From positions 1 to 59,002 of the forward strand of contig CAZCXP010000001.1 in NCBI GenBank assembly GCA_964502665.1: a stretch of 59,002 nucleotides of DNA. The letters are read 5' to 3'. Below, in pieces: positions 33,906 to 41,263 of this stretch. Below the pieces are notes generated by a model that was not told the origin of the DNA, searched no databases, and saw only the letters and a program-made list of their open reading frames with translations. The DNA comes from SOKG01 sp964502665 (lineage in GTDB: Bacteria; Chloroflexota; Dehalococcoidia; SZUA-161). How positions within the stretch are numbered: position 1 is the stretch's first letter; each line of letters starts with the position of its first letter. The translations under genes and the position numbers were made by a program.

Positions 33906-35620
33906 TTGCCAGTGTATAACTCCTGGACCACTTCTTGCAGGTCTACGGTTTTCAACCTGATCAGCTCAGTATCTCCGCTGGCCAAGGCGGACTTTACCGC
34001 CAATACCTTTGCCTCTATTTCCGCGAGCTGGCTGTCATCCAATCTATCCCCTGTCTGGCCCGCTATCTTTTCAGCAGCAGAGATGAGGTTGTCGGCTATA
34101 ATACCTAGCTCTACCTCTTCACGCCTCCTCTTGTCCTCCTCAGCATAGACCCTGGCTTCCTCGATCATCCGTCCGATTTCTTCAGGTGATAGCCGGGAGG
34201 ACTGAATCCTTAGTCCTGATTCATTTTCAGTGTAAAGGTCTCTGGCGGAAACCTGCAGAATGCCGTTAACATCGATACTGAAGACGACCTCAATGCGGGG
34301 CACTCCTCGGGGAGCGAGGGGGATATCGGTGAGCTGAAACCTGCCCAGGCTCATGCTGTAACAAGCCATCTCCCTCTCTCCCTGGAGCACGTGAATATCC
34401 ACCTCAGGCTGGTTATCGAAAGCTGTGGAGAATACCTGGCCTGAGGAGGTAGGAATCTTGGCATTCCTTTCAATAATCCTGGCAAAAACCCCGCCTCTGG
34501 TCTCAATGCCCAGAGAGAGGGGGGTAACATCGAGCAATGTCACCTCTTCCACTTCACCGCTCAGCATCCCAGCTTGAATGGCGGCGCCAAGAGCCACCAC
34601 CTCATCGGGATCGATGTCTTTATAGGGCTCCTTACGCAAAAGCGCTCGGCATAGCTGCTGCACCGCCGGCATTCTGGTAGCTCCGCCTACCAGAATTACC
34701 CTGTCGATATCTTCAGGCTCGAGTCTGGCATCGGCCAGAGCTTGCTTGGTGGGACCAATCATGTTCTGAAGCAAACCCTCTGTTAGCCCCTCGAACCTCT
34801 CCCTGGTCAGTGTCATATCCAGATGTTCGGCATCATGGTTGTTACTGAGGATAAACGTCAGCTTGATGGAGGCAACCTGGCTATTTGTAAGCTCGACCTT
34901 GGCTTTCTCCGCAGCCTCCTTCAGCCGCTGCAGGGCTATCCTGTCTTCTCGCAGGTCGATGCCGTGCTCCTGCTGGAATTCGCCAGCCAGATAATCCACA
35001 ATACGCTGGTCCCAGTCGTCTCCCCCCAGCCAGGTGTTGCCACTTACCGCCTTGACCTCAAACATACCCCTGCCCAGCTCCAGGATGGAGACATCGAAGG
35101 TGCCACCCCCGAGGTCCCAGACCAGGATGTTATGGACGTCCTGGTTATCCAGGCCATAGGCCAGGGCAGCGGCCGTGGGTTCGTTGATGATCCTGATTAC
35201 ATCTAGCCCGGCGATAGCGCCGGCATCTTTGGTGGCTTGACGCTGAGAGTTATTGAAATAGGCAGGAACGGTGATCACCGCCTTCTCCACCCCCTCCCCC
35301 AGGTAGCTTTCGGCATCGGCTTTGATCTTGCCCAGGATAAGGCTTGAGAGCTCTTGAGGCGTGTATTCCTTTCGGCCGAGCCTCACCCAGAAGTCAGAGC
35401 CCATTCGCCTCTTTATGGAGACAACGGTTCTCTCGGGGTTGGCTACTGCCTGCCTCTTTGCCAGTTGCCCCACCAGCCGTCTGCCATCCGCGGTCAGCGC
35501 CACCACAGAAGCGGTCAGCCGCCCGCCCTCGGCATTGGGGATGACCTTTGGCTTGCCATTGTCTATGAACGCGGCTACCGAGTTGGTAGTCCCCAAATCA
35601 ATCCCAATGACTTTAGACAT
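33884..35620 (-). CDS. dnaK: DnaK/Hsp70 chaperone, gas vesicle-linked copy
   Basis: A 578-residue Hsp70. The nucleotide-binding domain has IGIDLGTTNSVAAF, VITVPAYFNNSQRQAT, NEPTAAALAYGL and VWDLGGGTFDVSIL. The substrate-binding domain has LLDVTPLSLGIETRGG and VFSIDVNGILQVSA. Housekeeping DnaK has about 600-640 residues; this one lacks most of the C-terminal lid tail and ends inside a 36-bp repeat. It therefore looks like a specialised or slightly truncated copy. No grpE is next to it; the DnaJ function may come from the GvpF-DnaJ fusion at 44778-45791. ATG 35620 follows AGGAAGGTGC. Confidence 0.93.
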   Translation of the reverse strand: MSKVIGIDLGTTNSVAAFIDNGKPKVIPNAEGGRLTASVVALTADGRRLVGQLAKRQAVANPERTVVSIKRRMGSDFWVRLGRKEYTPQELSSLILGKIKADAESYLGEGVEKAVITVPAYFNNSQRQATKDAGAIAGLDVIRIINEPTAAALAYGLDNQDVHNILVWDLGGGTFDVSILELGRGMFEVKAVSGNTWLGGDDWDQRIVDYLAGEFQQEHGIDLREDRIALQRLKEAAEKAKVELTNSQVASIKLTFILSNNHDAEHLDMTLTRERFEGLTEGLLQNMIGPTKQALADARLEPEDIDRVILVGGATRMPAVQQLCRALLRKEPYKDIDPDEVVALGAAIQAGMLSGEVEEVTLLDVTPLSLGIETRGGVFARIIERNAKIPTSSGQVFSTAFDNQPEVDIHVLQGEREMACYSMSLGRFQLTDIPLAPRGVPRIEVVFSIDVNGILQVSARDLYTENESGLRIQSSRLSPEEIGRMIEEARVYAEEDKRRREEVELGIIADNLISAAEKIAGQTGDRLDDSQLAEIEAKVLAVKSALASGDTELIRLKTVDLQEVVQELYTGNRLLCKY

Positions 35621-35650
35621 GCACCTTCCTATCTATGTCCGGGCAGGGAT

Positions 35651-35881
35651 TTAGCCCCAACCCTTGGCTATGGTGATTCCAGCTTTTGCCGGAACCTTCT
35701 CTCCGCAGGAAGGGCAAAAGCTGCGGTGTACATAGTATCGCCAGGTAAGTCCGCAGTGGGGACATTGCATATCCAGGGGCTCGCCACACTCGGGGCAAAA
35801 AGCGTACCTTCCCGAGGTAGTGGCTAGACACATAGGGCAGTGAAACGGACCCGTCACTGCTGTCGTCTTCTCTTCTGCCAT
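35651..35881 (-). CDS. Double zinc-ribbon small protein
   Basis: A 76-residue protein with two ribbons: CPMCLATTSGRYAFCPECG and CPHCGLTWRYYVHRSFCPSCG. This is the double zinc-ribbon type that often tags other proteins. It sits 30 bp upstream of the dnaK-type start and downstream of gvpO, on the same strand. ATG 35881 gives MAEEKTTAV; a GGAG lies upstream at a slightly long spacing. Function unknown; a DnaK adaptor is conceivable. Confidence 0.7.
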   Translation of the reverse strand: MAEEKTTAVTGPFHCPMCLATTSGRYAFCPECGEPLDMQCPHCGLTWRYYVHRSFCPSCGEKVPAKAGITIAKGWG

Positions 35882-35956
35882 CTCTGTCAACTCCTTTCCC
35901 AGAGTCAAGCATTAGAAACTCAGGATCAGGCGCTAGTGACTTGCTGAAGCTGAATC

Positions 35957-36226
35957 CTATTCCTCTTCATGTTTTGTCGCCTCGCTGCGGGTGCGGAGGT
36001 CACGCCGGTCAAACTTCAGTATATTCCCCGCCTCATCAAGCACGACTTCATACTTGGCAAGCAAGTCCATGCCATCTGGGATAGACTTCTTCTCCAGCAT
36101 CTCCAGCGAGACATGCCACCCTCGGTCATCCTTGGAAACCGACATCACACCAGATGGCTTCCTATCTATGAGCCGGCTTAGCTGCTGCTTAGCCCGGTCT
36201 ACCACCTGAACCGTCGTCAGAGCCAT
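35957..36226 (-). CDS. gvpO: Gas vesicle protein GvpO
   Basis: An 89-residue protein of the GvpO family, with VVDRAKQQLSRLIDRKPSGV, the tryptophan motif DDRGWHVSLEMLEKKSIPD and LAKYEVVLDEAGNI. GvpO is required for vesicle formation in haloarchaea and occurs in many bacterial loci. Its exact role is not settled. ATG 36226 is chosen because GGAGGTGAGCAAA precedes it; an in-frame GTG nine bases earlier lies inside that site. It follows the GvpA-PH fusion gene by 20 bp. Confidence 0.9.
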   Translation of the reverse strand: MALTTVQVVDRAKQQLSRLIDRKPSGVMSVSKDDRGWHVSLEMLEKKSIPDGMDLLAKYEVVLDEAGNILKFDRRDLRTRSEATKHEEE

Positions 36227-36245
36227 TTTGCTCACCTCCTTCCCT

Positions 36246-37358
36246 TTAGACCTTTCGCCTCAACCTGGGGCTTACCCAGCCACAGACAGAGCAGCCCTCT
36301 TTTACCAGCCTCTGCCGGGGCGCTTTCTCGCCGCACTGGGGACAGGGTTCCCAGTCCTCAGGCACGGGTTCGCTGCGCTGCCTGATGACATCTGCCAGGG
36401 CGTCCTCCCAGTCCTGCATATCCACGGGCACACCGCAGAAGCAGGCCACCCTGTTACCTGACTCAGTCTTATATAGCACGTTGAGGACCTGTTTCTCCCC
36501 CAGGATGCCCTGGAGGTTGTTCAACCGGGTGGTGGCATGAACCAGGCTGTCACGGGGAGTCTCCCAGGCTGCATTGCCATCGAAGTCGTGATACCAGTAC
36601 ATCCTCTTGTTGGTCAGATAGAGGTGCCCCGGTTTCCACCCATCACGGGTGGTTCCGCCCGTGGAGGGCAGGGTCACGAGGTGCCACATCCTGCTGTAGT
36701 GGGTAACCCCTTCGCCAGGGGTCAGGAACCTGCCTGCCCCCTCATCAACGGGAGGGATGGTTGGATTGCTCTCCAGTTCCAGCCTCAGCTCTACCATTCT
36801 CTTCTCGATAGCTTCTTTCACCACCGAAACATCGGTATGGTGGAGTTGAGCCACCTCGCCATCCTTGAGCAGTATATAAAGGTGGTCCGTCTCCGTCTTC
36901 GCGATATCCAACCTTCTCTCCACAGCCATCCCTCTTATCAGCTCGTAGGCCACCTCCATTAGTACCTCGCCGGGATAGGGTCTCCACAAGAGGACCCTTC
37001 TGTCGGTGACATAGAGATGGCCCGGTCTCCAGCAACGGTAGATGCCCTGGCAGTACCAATGGGAGCCAAACATCTTGACCAGGATCTCTTCCCCGTCTGC
37101 TAACGGTGCCCTCGCCTTTTGAGATTCCTTTCGCCCGTTTCGAGACCAGTCGCGCATCTTTTCATCCCAATCGACCAGCATGCCCCACTTCAGCATGGTC
37201 TCCATCCCGGCTATGGCCGCCTTTAGGGTAACCCCGACCAGAGGAACCCCCGCCAGGCTGACGATGAGGTCGGCATGGATTACCAGCCCCTTGTCCAGGA
37301 TTCTCTCTAGAAGATCGGTTACAGTGCATTCTGCTGCCGCCGTAGGTTGCATTCCCAT
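36246..37358 (-). CDS. GvpA-domain protein fused to two PH/GRAM-like domains and a zinc ribbon
   Basis: A 370-residue fusion. Residues 13-60 form a GvpA/GvpJ-type helix-strand-strand-helix core: LLERILDKGLVIHADLIVSL and LVGVTLKAAIAGMETMLKWG. Residues about 88-190 and 214-325 are two related beta-rich modules with the signatures RPGHLYVTDRRVLLWRP and KPGHLYLTNKRMYWYHDF. Together with WY/W positions these recall GRAM or bacterial PH domains. The C-terminus is a ribbon, CPQCG...GCSVCGW (C339, C342, C356, C359). GvpA family members build or cap vesicle shells. PH-like domains usually bind lipids or proteins, so this may tether a vesicle to a membrane or adaptor; this is inference. Confidence 0.8.
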   Translation of the reverse strand: MGMQPTAAAECTVTDLLERILDKGLVIHADLIVSLAGVPLVGVTLKAAIAGMETMLKWGMLVDWDEKMRDWSRNGRKESQKARAPLADGEEILVKMFGSHWYCQGIYRCWRPGHLYVTDRRVLLWRPYPGEVLMEVAYELIRGMAVERRLDIAKTETDHLYILLKDGEVAQLHHTDVSVVKEAIEKRMVELRLELESNPTIPPVDEGAGRFLTPGEGVTHYSRMWHLVTLPSTGGTTRDGWKPGHLYLTNKRMYWYHDFDGNAAWETPRDSLVHATTRLNNLQGILGEKQVLNVLYKTESGNRVACFCGVPVDMQDWEDALADVIRQRSEPVPEDWEPCPQCGEKAPRQRLVKEGCSVCGWVSPRLRRKV

Positions 37359-37385
37359 TTTTGTACCTGATCATTCACCTTGCTG

Positions 37386-37419
37386 TCCCTCTCAGCCCTT
37401 CGCTTCGCTCAGGGTGACA
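37386..37419. repeat. Short palindromic repeat of the CTTCGCTTCGCTCAGGGTGAC type
   Basis: CCCTTCGCTTCGCTCAGGG with flanking TGACA. This is a widespread intergenic motif in anaerobic bacterial genomes. It lies between the PH-like short gene and the GvpA-PH fusion. Confidence 0.5.
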
Positions 37420-37425
37420 ATTGGG

Positions 37426-37761
37426 CTAGCTCCGTATCAAGGCGCGGGTCATCCCATCCTTGATTGCCTTCTGCCACACCCCCGGCGACCTGACGGCGAT
37501 ATATGCCACCCGGGTACGGTCATTCGGGCTGGCTCGGTACGATATGCAAAGCTGCCTGATATGTTGCAGTATCCACTTCCTCATCTCCAGCCTGACATCC
37601 ACAATATCCTCGAGGAAGGTGGCAAACTGGATTTTCCCCTGGCGCTCAAAAAGCACCCGTTGGTTGGTGAGGTGGAGACATCCCAGCCTCCACAGGATGT
37701 CATGAGTGCCAATATCAACAGTCCCCGAAGTGGTCAGGATAGTCTTTTCTCCCTCCCGCAG
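37426..37761 (-). CDS. PH/GRAM-like single-domain protein with a non-standard start
   Basis: An open frame of about 111 codons. It encodes LREGEKTILTTSG, LWRLGCLHLTNQRVLFERQG and a helical end (VWQKAIKDGMTRALIRS). The LTNQRVLF pattern and the strand order match the PH/GRAM-like modules of the GvpA fusion next door. No ATG, GTG or TTG opens it before the conserved part. CTG 37761 lies 7 bases after AGGAG and is the best candidate. The frame is also in phase with the upstream GvpF-type gene, separated only by its TAA stop and 7 codons. Shorter internal GTG starts would cut the domain. Confidence 0.55.
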   Translation of the reverse strand: MREGEKTILTTSGTVDIGTHDILWRLGCLHLTNQRVLFERQGKIQFATFLEDIVDVRLEMRKWILQHIRQLCISYRASPNDRTRVAYIAVRSPGVWQKAIKDGMTRALIRS

Positions 37762-37782
37762 GAAATCTCTCCTCTCTGCCCT

Positions 37783-38859
37783 TTAGACAAAGCTATAAGG
37801 AGCCCTGGGGCCGGTGAAGCGTACGGAGAAGCCTTCCATGTTGTCGATCCTCTCCAGCTCATTGCCCAGGCCGTTCACCTTCTCATTCAATACCAGGCAC
37901 GATAGATTCATGAACATCGTCTTCTCTTTGTCCCTCTTGAGCTTCTCCACCTTGATGTCGTCAGCCTGGTTCACAATCACTCCGTAGAAGTCCTTGAAGT
38001 GCTGCTCCGCCCTCCTCTCCATCTGCTCTCTCACCGCTTTCTCTATCCTGCGCTTATACACGTAAGCCATCCCCGGCTTCTGAGCTGCCATCTGCACCTT
38101 CAGCTTCTGAATCTCCTCGCTGTCCCGGGCGATCGTCTCACCCACGACCTTGGGGTCATAGAATACCTGGACGCCGAACTCCCGCTTTCCCCTGACCCGA
38201 TCCATCTTCTCCCTGAGCTTTTCAGAATCATCCCTGAGCCAGTCCCTCACCACCTGATCGGGGTCGAGCGTATCCTCGCCTTTTATTATGGTGTCCAGGC
38301 CGAGGGGAAGCACGACATCAAACTTCTCCATAGCCACATCGAGAACCTTCTGATGGGTTTGCACCCAGCCCTTGACCACCTCCTCATCATCCGAGGTATA
38401 GGGCTCGGCGGAGCAAGTATGGACTACAGCGCATAAGCTGTTGTAGGGGATTGTGTAGACCTCACTGCCTTCAATTCCGATCTGGCCCAGGTTGACCATT
38501 TCCCCGGAATCGGCGATGCAATAGACGTACCTGCCGCTCCCATTACCGCTGCCCTTGGCCTCCTCCGCGACCGGCTCTTCCTCAGCAGCCAGAATCCTCT
38601 GTATCTCCCCTTCCAGAAAGGCAGGAGGAGTCTGCGGGATTTCCTCAGATATGTCGTCCCTACTGACTGGCGGCATCCCCCCGGTCAACACCTCCCGCAT
38701 CACCTGGGAGATAGAATCTTGAATAGCTGCCCTGAGCTGGGGCAGCAAGGCGGCTCTCACCATCTCCCTTACTACGTCCTTCGTTTCAGACGCTATTCTC
38801 CCTATCTCCTGCGTCACCATCTGCTCTATTACTTTTCTTGCTGTCGAATCCTTTTCCAT
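37783..38859 (-). CDS. GvpF/GvpL-family protein with helical N-terminal extension
   Basis: A 358-residue protein. Residues about 1-60 are amphipathic helix (VIEQMVTQEIGRIASETKDV) and about 60-108 a flexible acidic linker. From residue 110 a GvpF/L domain begins (YVYCIADSGE), with VVLPLGLDTIIKG and KREFGVQVFYD. It ends RFTGPRAPYSFV, as typical GvpF/L proteins do. GvpF/L proteins bind GvpA monomers and help shell nucleation. The extension is not usual for the family. Its start abuts the gvpK stop. Confidence 0.85.
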   Translation of the reverse strand: MEKDSTARKVIEQMVTQEIGRIASETKDVVREMVRAALLPQLRAAIQDSISQVMREVLTGGMPPVSRDDISEEIPQTPPAFLEGEIQRILAAEEEPVAEEAKGSGNGSGRYVYCIADSGEMVNLGQIGIEGSEVYTIPYNSLCAVVHTCSAEPYTSDDEEVVKGWVQTHQKVLDVAMEKFDVVLPLGLDTIIKGEDTLDPDQVVRDWLRDDSEKLREKMDRVRGKREFGVQVFYDPKVVGETIARDSEEIQKLKVQMAAQKPGMAYVYKRRIEKAVREQMERRAEQHFKDFYGVIVNQADDIKVEKLKRDKEKTMFMNLSCLVLNEKVNGLGNELERIDNMEGFSVRFTGPRAPYSFV

Positions 38860-39186
38860 TTAGCACACCCCTTGCTTTTCAGCTTCCTCCTGCCATCTCC
38901 CCGGGTTTGCCATTCCATCCACCACTTCCCTCACGATGTCATCCAGGCCATCCCTCACCTGCTGAACTGCCTCGGCGATGCCTTGCTCCTCTTTTATGGC
39001 GTCGATAGCCTCATCCAGGTCCATCAGGGCTTGCCCCAGCCGCTCAGATTCCTCATCGGTCAGGCTTCCGCCATCTATTCTCTTGAGGGATTCGATCCTG
39101 AGGGTATCCCTGATTATCTCCACCAGGGCAATGACCAGCCCCAGCACGCCTTGCTTCAGATCGCCCTCGTCGATGTCAATCGGCAT
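38860..39186 (-). CDS. gvpK: Gas vesicle protein GvpK
   Basis: A 108-residue GvpK. The family core DLKQGVLGLVIALVEIIRDT, later GGSLTDEESERLGQALMDLD, is clear. GvpK is an essential minor protein of gas vesicle formation. Its ATG overlaps the end of the Hsp20-type gene by 11 bp, with a GAGGCTGAGC site inside it. Confidence 0.92.
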   Translation of the reverse strand: MPIDIDEGDLKQGVLGLVIALVEIIRDTLRIESLKRIDGGSLTDEESERLGQALMDLDEAIDAIKEEQGIAEAVQQVRDGLDDIVREVVDGMANPGRWQEEAEKQGVC

Positions 39187-39865
39187 GCTCAGCCTCTTTT
39201 TCCAGTTCGATTTCCAGAATGCCCTTCTTATAGGATGTCTCGGGTTCCCCCTTAACCGCGCAGGGTAACGCCACCTCCTTGTGATACTTGCGCTGAGGCG
39301 TATCGGCAGATATGATCAGGCGATTTTCCTTAAGCTCGACCTTTATGTCCCCCTCTTCCACCCCCGGGAGTTCGGCGATTATCTTCAGGTGGTTATCCTC
39401 CTCGAAGATGTCCACCAAGACCTCTTTCTCTACGGCAGGCTGGGGTTCTGCCGCCCTCTGCCTTTTGGGCCTGGGCTTCCCTCCCTCTACTTCAAAGGCG
39501 GGCTTCTCCTCAGCTAAACTCCTTATCGAGAAACCTCTCTCCACCCTGGGGATAGAGCCCCCTCCGGGTATGCTTCCCTTGCCAGGCCCACCAATCCCTA
39601 CACCAATTCCGCCCGCCTTCTCAAGCGGTGTCTCCCTGAGCTGCCGGTCAACCTCCTTGTTGATGGCGTCCAGCCTCTCCTGAAAAGCCTCCGAATCCTC
39701 CAGCCCCTCGAGCAGCCTGCCCAGCCCCGGTATAACATCGCCCAGTCCACGGAGCACGCCGCCCGCTGCCCCACCCCGCTTGCGCCTTTCCAGTTGTTCC
39801 TCCAGCGTCTTTATTTTTCCCTCAAGCTCCCTTATCTTGTCTTCTCGTTCCTTTTTCTCAGCCAT
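39176..39865 (-). CDS. GvpH-like Hsp20 with coiled-coil N-terminus
   Basis: A 229-residue small heat-shock protein. Residues 1-30 form a coiled coil (REDKIRELEGKIKTLEEQLE). A glycine-rich central part with IPGGGSIPRVERGFSIRSL follows. The alpha-crystallin domain spans about 148-225: VLVDIFEEDNHLKIIAELPG, VEEGDIKVEL, KKGILEIELEK. In haloarchaea the Hsp20-like GvpH stabilises vesicle proteins. The start overlaps the end of the upstream gene by 34 bp, which implies coupling. Confidence 0.85.
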   Translation of the reverse strand: MAEKKEREDKIRELEGKIKTLEEQLERRKRGGAAGGVLRGLGDVIPGLGRLLEGLEDSEAFQERLDAINKEVDRQLRETPLEKAGGIGVGIGGPGKGSIPGGGSIPRVERGFSIRSLAEEKPAFEVEGGKPRPKRQRAAEPQPAVEKEVLVDIFEEDNHLKIIAELPGVEEGDIKVELKENRLIISADTPQRKYHKEVALPCAVKGEPETSYKKGILEIELEKEAEHAD

Positions 39866-40752
39866 GATGCCTGCCTTCCTCCGTCTGTCCCCTCCGCATT
39901 CTCGGGCAGGTTTGAAAACCCTGCCCCTACATCCTCCGCATCCTCAGGCAGGTTTGAAAACCCTGCCCCTACATCCTGAGCCTTGACCTTCCCCACCCTG
40001 ATCCTCAAGAGACCATCCTTGCTCTCTACCTGCGCCTCACTGGCTAACTGCAGTGAGGCAGGTAGCTGGGCAATTATGGCTACATGCCCGTCCTCCTCAA
40101 AGACATCCACCAGGGGCTCTCTGCTTTTCCCAAATAGTGAGCCCTCCTCCAGCCACCAGCTGGAGAGGACCCTCTCCCCGGTTACCGGGTCGATCCTGGA
40201 GCTTTCGAACTTCACTATCTCCCTGCCCGAAGCGAGTCGAGCAGCGGGGTTTATGACGTCCCTTATTCGAGACAGGATGTCCATATCCGAGTCTGCCTTC
40301 GTTAGCTCAACCAGTTCGCCAATCTCGGCATGCCTGCTCCACCATAGATACCACAGTATCTGCCGGCTCTTCTCATCCACGGCATCCAGAACCCTACCCA
40401 GGTCGACGTCGGTTTTGTCTTTATGAGAAACATCGATCTCAGCAAAGATGTCCTCGATTTGCTCCAGGACCTCCGCCCGGAGTATTTCCCTTACCCTGGA
40501 AGAGCGTTGCAGGGCGAGGAAAAGGATTTGCGGCGTGTATTTGTCGCTTGGCGGTTCCCCTGCCCTCAGCCATCTGTCCATCAGGGCGGGCTTACAGCCG
40601 ACTTCCCTGGCCAGTTCCCCCTCGTCCCCGTATTCATCCCACAAGGAGGCGAGTATATCGAGTCTGAGGTTCAGCGGTATGAAAGGGGTCAGCTTCTGAA
40701 CTGCTTCTTTGGCATGAGAGTTGTGGCCCTTGGGCCGTGAGCTTTTCATCAT
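39832..40752 (-). CDS. Protein with possible DNA-binding N-terminus and shortened Hsp20-like domain
   Basis: A 306-residue protein. Residues about 25-65 look like a helix-turn-helix (DEGELAREVGCKPALMDRWL); the middle 100 residues are helical. Residues about 212-255 form a reduced Hsp20-like segment (EPLVDVFEEDGHVAIIAQLP), lacking much of the alpha-crystallin fold. The C-terminus contains two exact-length copies of a 14-residue unit, DVGAGFSNLPE(D/N)AE (260-287), encoded by a tandem 42-bp repeat. It is the second protein here that pairs a putative DNA-binding part with Hsp20 sequence. The HTH call is by eye. Confidence 0.6.
   Translation of the reverse strand: MMKSSRPKGHNSHAKEAVQKLTPFIPLNLRLDILASLWDEYGDEGELAREVGCKPALMDRWLRAGEPPSDKYTPQILFLALQRSSRVREILRAEVLEQIEDIFAEIDVSHKDKTDVDLGRVLDAVDEKSRQILWYLWWSRHAEIGELVELTKADSDMDILSRIRDVINPAARLASGREIVKFESSRIDPVTGERVLSSWWLEEGSLFGKSREPLVDVFEEDGHVAIIAQLPASLQLASEAQVESKDGLLRIRVGKVKAQDVGAGFSNLPEDAEDVGAGFSNLPENAEGTDGGRQASWLRKRNEKTR
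39891..39974. repeat. Tandem 42-bp repeat (two copies) inside a coding region
   Basis: Copies at 39891-39932 and 39933-39974 differ at two positions. Each contains GGCAGGTTTGAAAACCCTGCC, a short inverted-repeat core typical of intergenic palindromes. Because 42 is a multiple of three, the reading frame of the host gene is kept and 14 residues are added per copy. Confidence 0.9.
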
Positions 40753-40770
40753 CTATCAACCCTTCCAGCT

Positions 40771-40802
40771 GGGTAGGTTGCCCGACGTCGGGCAACCTAC
40801 CC
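40771..40802. repeat. 32-bp perfect palindrome, copy 2
   Basis: Identical to 33833-33864. It lies in the 150-bp gap between the zinc-ribbon gene and the HTH/Hsp20-like gene. It may act as an RNA hairpin in the long transcript. Confidence 0.9.
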
Positions 40803-40900
40803 ACAGGCGGATGCGCTCGCAGTTTTCATGATTCTTTGGCGGCCAGTTGCCCATGGGAGATTTCTGCCCATGCTGAATCCTTAATCCCTAACCCTTGATC

Positions 40901-41251
40901 CTAAACAGCACTTCCCTTCCAGCCGCAGATATAGCACCCTTTCTCTCTCAACTCTTGTGTAATCATCGGCCTACCACACCCCTGACATCTGGTCCTGTAG
41001 CTCGTCTCAGCGGCAGTCTTGGTCTTCCGCCCGTTGGCTCTCTTCGATCTGGCAAGCTCGAGTTGCTCCTGAGTTCCCCTCCAACCGCAAACCCAGCAGC
41101 CTTGGGTCAGAATCTGCCTTTTTGCCACCTTCCTTCCACAGGCGGGGCACCTCACCCAGTAGGCAGAGGTCTTTTGTTTCTCCATCTGCCTCTTTTGTTC
41201 TCGCTTCGCCTCTTTATGGATTCCCTTCAGGATTATCGGTTCAAAAAGCAT
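40901..41251 (-). CDS. Double zinc-ribbon protein of the gas vesicle locus
   Basis: A 116-residue protein with two ribbons of the same design: C35, C38, C52, C55 in VRCPACGR...GCWVCGW and C89, C92, C106, C109 in TRCQGCGR...GCYICGW. A lysine/arginine-rich linker joins them. The same GCxxCGW knuckle ends the two GvpA-fusion proteins nearby, so this protein may bind the same partners. ATG 41251 follows TTAGGAGCAGG. Confidence 0.7.
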   Translation of the reverse strand: MLFEPIILKGIHKEAKREQKRQMEKQKTSAYWVRCPACGRKVAKRQILTQGCWVCGWRGTQEQLELARSKRANGRKTKTAAETSYRTRCQGCGRPMITQELREKGCYICGWKGSAV

Positions 41252-41263
41252 CCTGCTCCTAAC

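Noticed and set aside
36246..37358. Two separate genes (gvpJ plus an unrelated downstream protein)
   Set aside because: The frame is continuous from the GvpA core through both PH-like modules to the ribbon, with no stop and no internal start with a good ribosome site.
39891..39974. CRISPR-like repeat
   Set aside because: Only two contiguous copies without spacers, inside a coding region, and no cas genes nearby.
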